This document shows positions 59,518-64,000 of a DNA stretch of 64,000 bases, one piece after another. Made by a program: the position numbers and the translations under genes. The first letter of the stretch is position 1, and each line of letters opens with the position of its first letter. The notes under the pieces were generated by a model. The model was not told the DNA's origin. It did no database searches and saw nothing but the letters and a program-made list of their open reading frames with translations. Origin of the DNA: Glandiceps talaboti (taxonomy: Eukaryota; Hemichordata; Enteropneusta; Spengelidae); contig NC_135558.1 in NCBI RefSeq assembly GCF_964340395.1, positions 19,457,371 to 19,521,370 of the forward strand, in the 5' to 3' direction.

Positions 59518-62500
59518 CTGAAATATAGTACCAAATATTAGATTAGTTGGTTCAATTCCCTCACTGGAAGAATAGGAATCTTTGCTGTGCACAGTGGGCT
59601 ACTCAACTGCATAATAGACATCAACAGAAATAATGTATTCATGGTTGCACAATGAATATTGATGACAGAAGTTTTACACTGAAAAGTCACGAAAATTATT
59701 AATTATAAATAATCAGGCACTATACATGTTCATTAGACGTTGACTGCAGTAGCAGGTTGAAATCATGGTTGCACTGGTGACATTGATTTTATGGTATGGA
59801 ATCAAAAATCTGTTTAAGTACGTCTACTCACATGATTTAATATTGTTGAGGGTGTATGATATTGTGAGTAAGTCAATATTTCTACTAAAAGAGTTTTTAA
59901 AAATGTTCTAGTTGCAGCTAGTGCACTGAACTCTTAACAAAAAATTTACTGATGTAGCCATACAATATTAAAACATGGGGAACCTTGTAAATCTCTCCAA
60001 GGTTCCTGTATGTTGTGTCATGATTTTGATGTACATGTAGAATATTGGCAAAAGACCTCTGGCACCTCGGCAGATTTCATCTACCTGTAAAGTACAATTT
60101 CAGCAATAACTGTTCAAAAATAGCTGTCTTACCCTTCGAGGATGGCTCATACTGCCACTGATAATGATGTCTTCTCTGCTTGGGTGCCACGCTGCCCGGA
60201 AGGGTGTCAGCCAACGACCAACATGATTATCATGCCTAGAGTGGAAAATATACATTGATAATTAATTCAAGAGTGTTAAATAAATAACCACACAGTCACA
60301 CTGCTGAAATATGCCTCTTGCATTTTTGCTTCATCATGTAAAGATACTCTCACCAATAAAATATATGCCACCCGTCCAAACAGCCACACATATTTTTTTT
60401 CACTATCTGAATGAATATACACATCAAATTATCAACTTTTATGCACCAATTTCCCTTGCCTTCTTGTAAGAGTGAAGTTCATCTAGTTTCAATCCGGGTT
60501 TTCACGTTATTGTTATCTTATCAGTGGAGCTATGAGGATTACATACAATGATTGTTTTGTTTTGGGCCAACTTTTTCAATAGCTTTGTCAGACAACTTTT
60601 TCACACCTGGTGTTTACTCTTTTTCAAAGGGCTAGGATAACACTATCACTTGCTGGGTAATGCATCTTTCATTGTGAATGAGTCAGCCACAAGGGCTATA
60701 TAATTATAAAATGCGAGTGTTTTTGGATTCTGGAATTGACAATATCATGTTATGGTACTCAACAAATGCTTTTATTTGGGAGAGGTTCAGATTAGGTTTT
60801 GAATTTACGTGTGAAAAACATGTCTTATAGAGCTATAAGAAAAGTTGGTCCAAAACACAAGAATAATCAGTATAGCAATCCATATAGCTCTGAATGCAGG
60901 ATCCAGGGACTGACCCCTTAGTCTTTAAGTGATATATACAATATACAATAAATATTTATTGCATGACAACATGCCATACATGTAGCAGGCATGGTAAAGC
61001 ACACAACAATGACATACAGAAATAAAGTGACTACATATCAAATACATATCAAGTACAGAACTCTACCTTATTGCCTTGGTAATGTTTCCTGGAGTGTTGA
61101 CATTCAGCACTCTAAGTAAGGCAAAAAAACATTCATTACTGATACCAGAAATCTAAAGTTATCATATCTGATGCAAAGAAGATTATGTTTCACTGAAAGT
61201 ACAAGCGTACATGCACATATCGGCTATTTATGGAAATACAAATTCTAACAAATAAACTAATATTCTTACAGCGTTTTTCATGTCTTAAAATAAGCTAAAT
61301 TTTGGGCTGATTTTTAGTGTCATGGAAATTACGGTAGCAGAGGTCAAGTATGGCACAATAACAATAACATTGCAGATTCTTGATTTTGCGGTGGAAATTT
61401 AAAAAAATACCGCCAATGGCCTTCTAGCACAACTATACCATTTTTAAAAATGTTTATCCATATGCTAGTCAATGCTTAAAATAAGTGTTCATTTGCTGAA
61501 GACTATCCAGTTGCCTATCCAACCATGTTGCTATCTTTATGATATACACTTTGTCTATCTTTGGCTGTTGTTATGTATGTAATGTTACATACATTTTTGT
61601 GTGTTTTTGTTCACTTGTGTATGAGTTCCTGATATTATCTTTACAATATATGTGATCATTTGGCTGTTGCTATGGGTGTAGTCTTGTTGCTAGGCAAATC
61701 TACATACATTTGTTGAATGTTTTTTCAATAGTCTAATAATCCCTATTATCTGTGAAATACATGACCGTTTGGCTGTTGCTATGGGTGTGGTCATGGTGGC
61801 TAGGGATATTTGCATACATTTTTTGAATGTTTACTCACTTGCCTACTAGATGATGTTGTTATTTGACCAAAATATACTGCCAATTGGTTGTTGATCATTG
61901 TTGCAAGGGCTAATTGTGTCAAAATATGCATATACATAGCAAGTACCAAGCTAAAAATTGTTACGACTCGAAGCTTGAATGGGAAATGATGTTGTGGGAG
62001 TAAAACTTCAACCGTTTCACCTCCTACACAACAACCAAAAGTGATATTCCTCACAAGTCCTCCCAACATTTTTCATTATATAATAATATTAAACCCCTTA
62101 TAACTTGTCATAATAATAATTATTATTATAATTATATTATGCTAAACATATTGAAACAGATACGATTTCTGCTGAAATAGAAATAAATTGACTTGTTGAT
62201 TTAGATGGCTTCACTTGTTTGTTGATAATCAATACACATGTTAATATAGCTACTTGTATGCTACAACATCTTGATTGATGACTGTGTGAGCACCTTGACC
62301 ATTAGACTACATGTCCCATTAGAGAAATGCCAAATCAACCCTTGACTATGTCCCATTAGAGAAATGCCACATCAACCCTTGACTATGTCCCATTAGAGAA
62401 ATGCCACATCAACCCTTGACCATGTCCCATTAGTGAAATGCCAAATCAACCCTGTTTCTGTTGTTATTTGATTTAGATTGAAATCTAACCTTATTCTGTC

Positions 62501-62645
62501 ATCGAAGGCTGTAGTAACCACCTTGTCTCCTGTGAGTGGTGAGAAGTACGCAGCCGTCACTCCCCTTCCATGTTCAAAGATGGACAATGCCTTGTTTTTT
62601 CTACCACCACTCTTCATGTTCCGTATGTCCCACATGGCAACAGTG
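59362..62645 (-). CDS. WDR76: WDR76/Cmr1-like WD40 protein, last four exons
   Basis: Minus-strand exons 62490-62645, 61067-61111, 60133-60235 and 59362-59517 join in frame (phases 2, 2, 0) into 153 residues plus stop. They read TVAMWDIR, then HGRGVTAAYFSPLTGDKVVTT, FDDRIR, HVGRWLTPFRAAWHPSREDI, SGSMSHPRR, and finally FHPTRNILAGGNSSGRVHVF. From memory these match the C-terminal WD repeats of WDR76, a nuclear WD40 protein linked to DNA-damage response and CUL4-DDB1 ligases; the WDIR sequence fits the WDxR motif used for DDB1 binding. The N-terminal part lies beyond the right edge. DDB2, a related protein, was considered, but GGNSSGRVHVF and SHPRR favour WDR76. Confidence 0.85.
60133..60235 (-). 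CDS. WDR76: WDR76-like exon (HVGRWLTPFRAAWHP)
   Basis: A 103-bp exon, acceptor CACTCTAG, donor AGG|GTAAGA. Encodes HDNHVGRWLTPFRAAWHPS then REDIIISGSMSHPRR, one of the most family-specific stretches. Confidence 0.85.
61067..61111 (-). CDS. WDR76: WDR76-like 45-bp exon
   Basis: Acceptor CTTACTTAG and donor AAG|GTAGAG enclose VLNVNTPGNITKAI, phase 2 on both sides. It bridges FDDRIR and RHDNHVGRW in frame. Confidence 0.75.
61205..62110. other. WDR76-like intron with dispersed repeats
   Basis: 61215-61405 is R4 (also at 31015-31220), 61540-61900 is R7 (TTGGCTGTTGCTATGGGTGT, four units; also at 52170), and 61930-62110 is R5 (also at 35180). Confidence 0.65.
62311..62454. repeat. 37-bp minisatellite, four copies, in a WDR76-like intron
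   Basis: Units begin ATGTCCCATTAG at 62311, 62348, 62385 and 62422 and are nearly identical. The array ends about 35 bases from the splice donor of the 62490 exon. Confidence 0.9.
62490..62645 (-). CDS. WDR76: WDR76-like exon (WD repeat with WDIR)
   Basis: Encodes STVAMWDIRNMKSGG, RKNKALSIFEHGRGVTAAYF, then SPLTGDKVVTTAFDDRIR, ending AAG|GTTAG. Two in-frame acceptors are possible: CTGGACAG before 62645, or TGTACAG before 62681. The shorter form is preferred because the extra residues do not look like a WD blade. Confidence 0.75.
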
Positions 62646-62734
62646 CTGTCCAGATACAAGTTTGACATGTTACTCACATTGCTGTACATGTAGAGGCCAT
62701 TAGCAATTATTTAAAAGTAAATCTCATCATTTAA

Positions 62735-62860
62735 TAGTAAAGAAAATACGAGTGACCTAAGGGGCCTCATTATTATGAGTTGCTGATGACTATTGACAAA
62801 AGCCCTCTGTCTAGAGTATTTTGAAGAAAAATTTGGGGAAATGATATCATCATACATGTA
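62735..62860 (+). repeat. Fold-back repeat family R1, copy 5
   Basis: ATACGAGTGACCTAAGGGGC and TTGACAAAAGCC, then AGTATTTTGAAGAAAAATTT. More diverged than the others. Confidence 0.6.
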
Positions 62861-62984
62861 CCTCTTCCAGCATAATTTATGAAAAACAAGTCTTCATGGA
62901 AGACAAACATGCATAGGCCCAAAAAAGTATTTCTTGTAGTGACTACAACAAGTTCTTTAGTTTGTACATTATGTCGCAGGCTGA

Positions 62985-63763
62985 CACAGGGAACCTTGCA
63001 CATCCTAGCACTAGGATGTACACATAGTGCTAGGATGTGGCCACAGCCTACCGGTAGTGCTAGGAAGAAGAGCACAGCTATGTACAAGCTGTGTGCCTCA
63101 CAGCCCCGTTACAGGGTATATTTTTCCACAGCCCTGGTACATGGTTGTGAAAAATAAGCTTGTTGAATGGATGTGGAATACCGCCTCTATGCCATGACTG
63201 TTTTGCACATCCCAGTACCATAGCTGTGTACTGCATACCAAGCACACAGTTGTACACATACATGTAACAGTTATGGTGGAATAATACCCTGTAGCAACCC
63301 TTTTGGTCGTATCTCACTAGCACTGCTCACATAGCTGGTACATGGTTGTGGGAAATATCTATGTTACAGCTATGCTAAAATAGCTGGTACATGGCTGTAG
63401 GAAATACATATGTTACAGCTATGCCAACATAGCTTGTGCATGGCTGTGGGAAATACCAGCCTATGTTACAGCTATGCTAACAAAGCTGGTACATGGCTGT
63501 GGGAAAAGGCTCTTGTACATGGATGTTCTAAAAACCTATGCTGCATTGCTATTTTTCATATCCTTGTTACATTGGTGTTGGCATACCAGTTACACATCTG
63601 TCAAATCTAGGTATGTTACACCTAGTGTGTTGGCCAGAGCTGTTACAGGGATATTATACACATAGCTGGTACAGTCCCCTTGGCTCCACTGAGCTGGTAC
63701 AGTTCAGTGCATAACCCTGTCCTAGGTATGTGAATGTTACAGGGGTGTGCAAGGTTCCCTGTG
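62985..63763. mobile_element. Non-autonomous DNA-transposon-like element with 18-bp TIRs and internal tandem repeats
   Basis: The left end CACAGGGAACCTTGCACA (62985-63002) is the exact reverse complement of the right end at 63746-63763. Inside are four 49-53-bp units around AGCTGGTACATGGCTGTGGG (63333, 63382, 63431, 63484) and related TGTTACAG-type pieces elsewhere. No transposase ORF and no clear target-site duplication. Confidence 0.65.
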
Positions 63764-64000
63764 AATGTTTTGACACAGGATGATCTAGATATAAATCTTG
63801 TATTTTCTGTTTGAAAAAATTCATCTTGGCTTGTATATGATACAACCAGGTTTATCTTTTCAGTCCATCTGATGGCACATTCACTGAACCTGCTATGCAT
63901 GTAAGATGAAGCCCAGAGTGTATTGAAAATGAAAAGCAAGATATGAATTGAACATCGTTTCCCTAGGTGCATGTAACCTATATTGTTCAACTTTGAGAAA

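Noticed and set aside
59362-62645. DDB2 as the identity of the WD40 gene
   Set aside because: The SHPRR, HPTRNILAGGNSSG and GRWLTPF blocks fit WDR76 as I remember it and not DDB2.

Overview
The window is animal nuclear DNA: long introns with GT/AG boundaries and tiny phase-matched exons, AT-rich spacer, many microsatellites, and several retroelement and fold-back repeat families. A VWD-domain gene pair, a WDR76-like gene, Rex1/CR1-type and other LINEs, a Ty3/gypsy gag relic and tandem-repeat transposons point to a marine invertebrate. A hemichordate, amphioxus or lophotrochozoan would fit, but the sequence alone does not decide which. No bacterial features, CRISPR array, rRNA or tRNA gene was seen.

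Layout. 1-8.2 kb: the 3' part of a first VWD gene (gene A, + strand; exons 4151-4198, 4897-5159, 6842-7164, 7455-7464; poly(A) signal 8203), with its introns full of a ~130-bp AT-rich repeat. 8.2-36.5 kb: about 28 kb of spacer holding fold-back elements, microsatellites, a 5'-truncated LINE tail (27.9-28.3 kb), a frameshifted LINE (32.2-34.4 kb) and several coding-like relics (17.4, 19.4 and 29.7 kb). 36.5-51.7 kb: a complete second VWD gene (gene B, + strand, nine coding exons). Its exons join in one frame to a 359-residue secreted protein: signal peptide, three cysteine-rich modules ending in CC with defensin-like spacing, a short linker, and a VWD domain. A LINE relic and a gag relic sit inside its introns. 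51.8-59.3 kb: spacer with repeats and one glutamine-rich coding-like segment. 59.36-62.65 kb: the last four exons of a WDR76/Cmr1-like WD40 gene on the minus strand, the rest lying beyond the window. 63-63.8 kb: an element with 18-bp terminal inverted repeats.

Genes A and B are paralogues from a tandem duplication: the linker exon, both VWD exons, the last intron, the 3'UTR and the poly(A) region all match. The main biological interest is gene B's fusion of defensin-like modules to a VWD domain, and the loss of VWD cysteines in what look like whole disulfide pairs. WDR76 has no evident link to the VWD pair.
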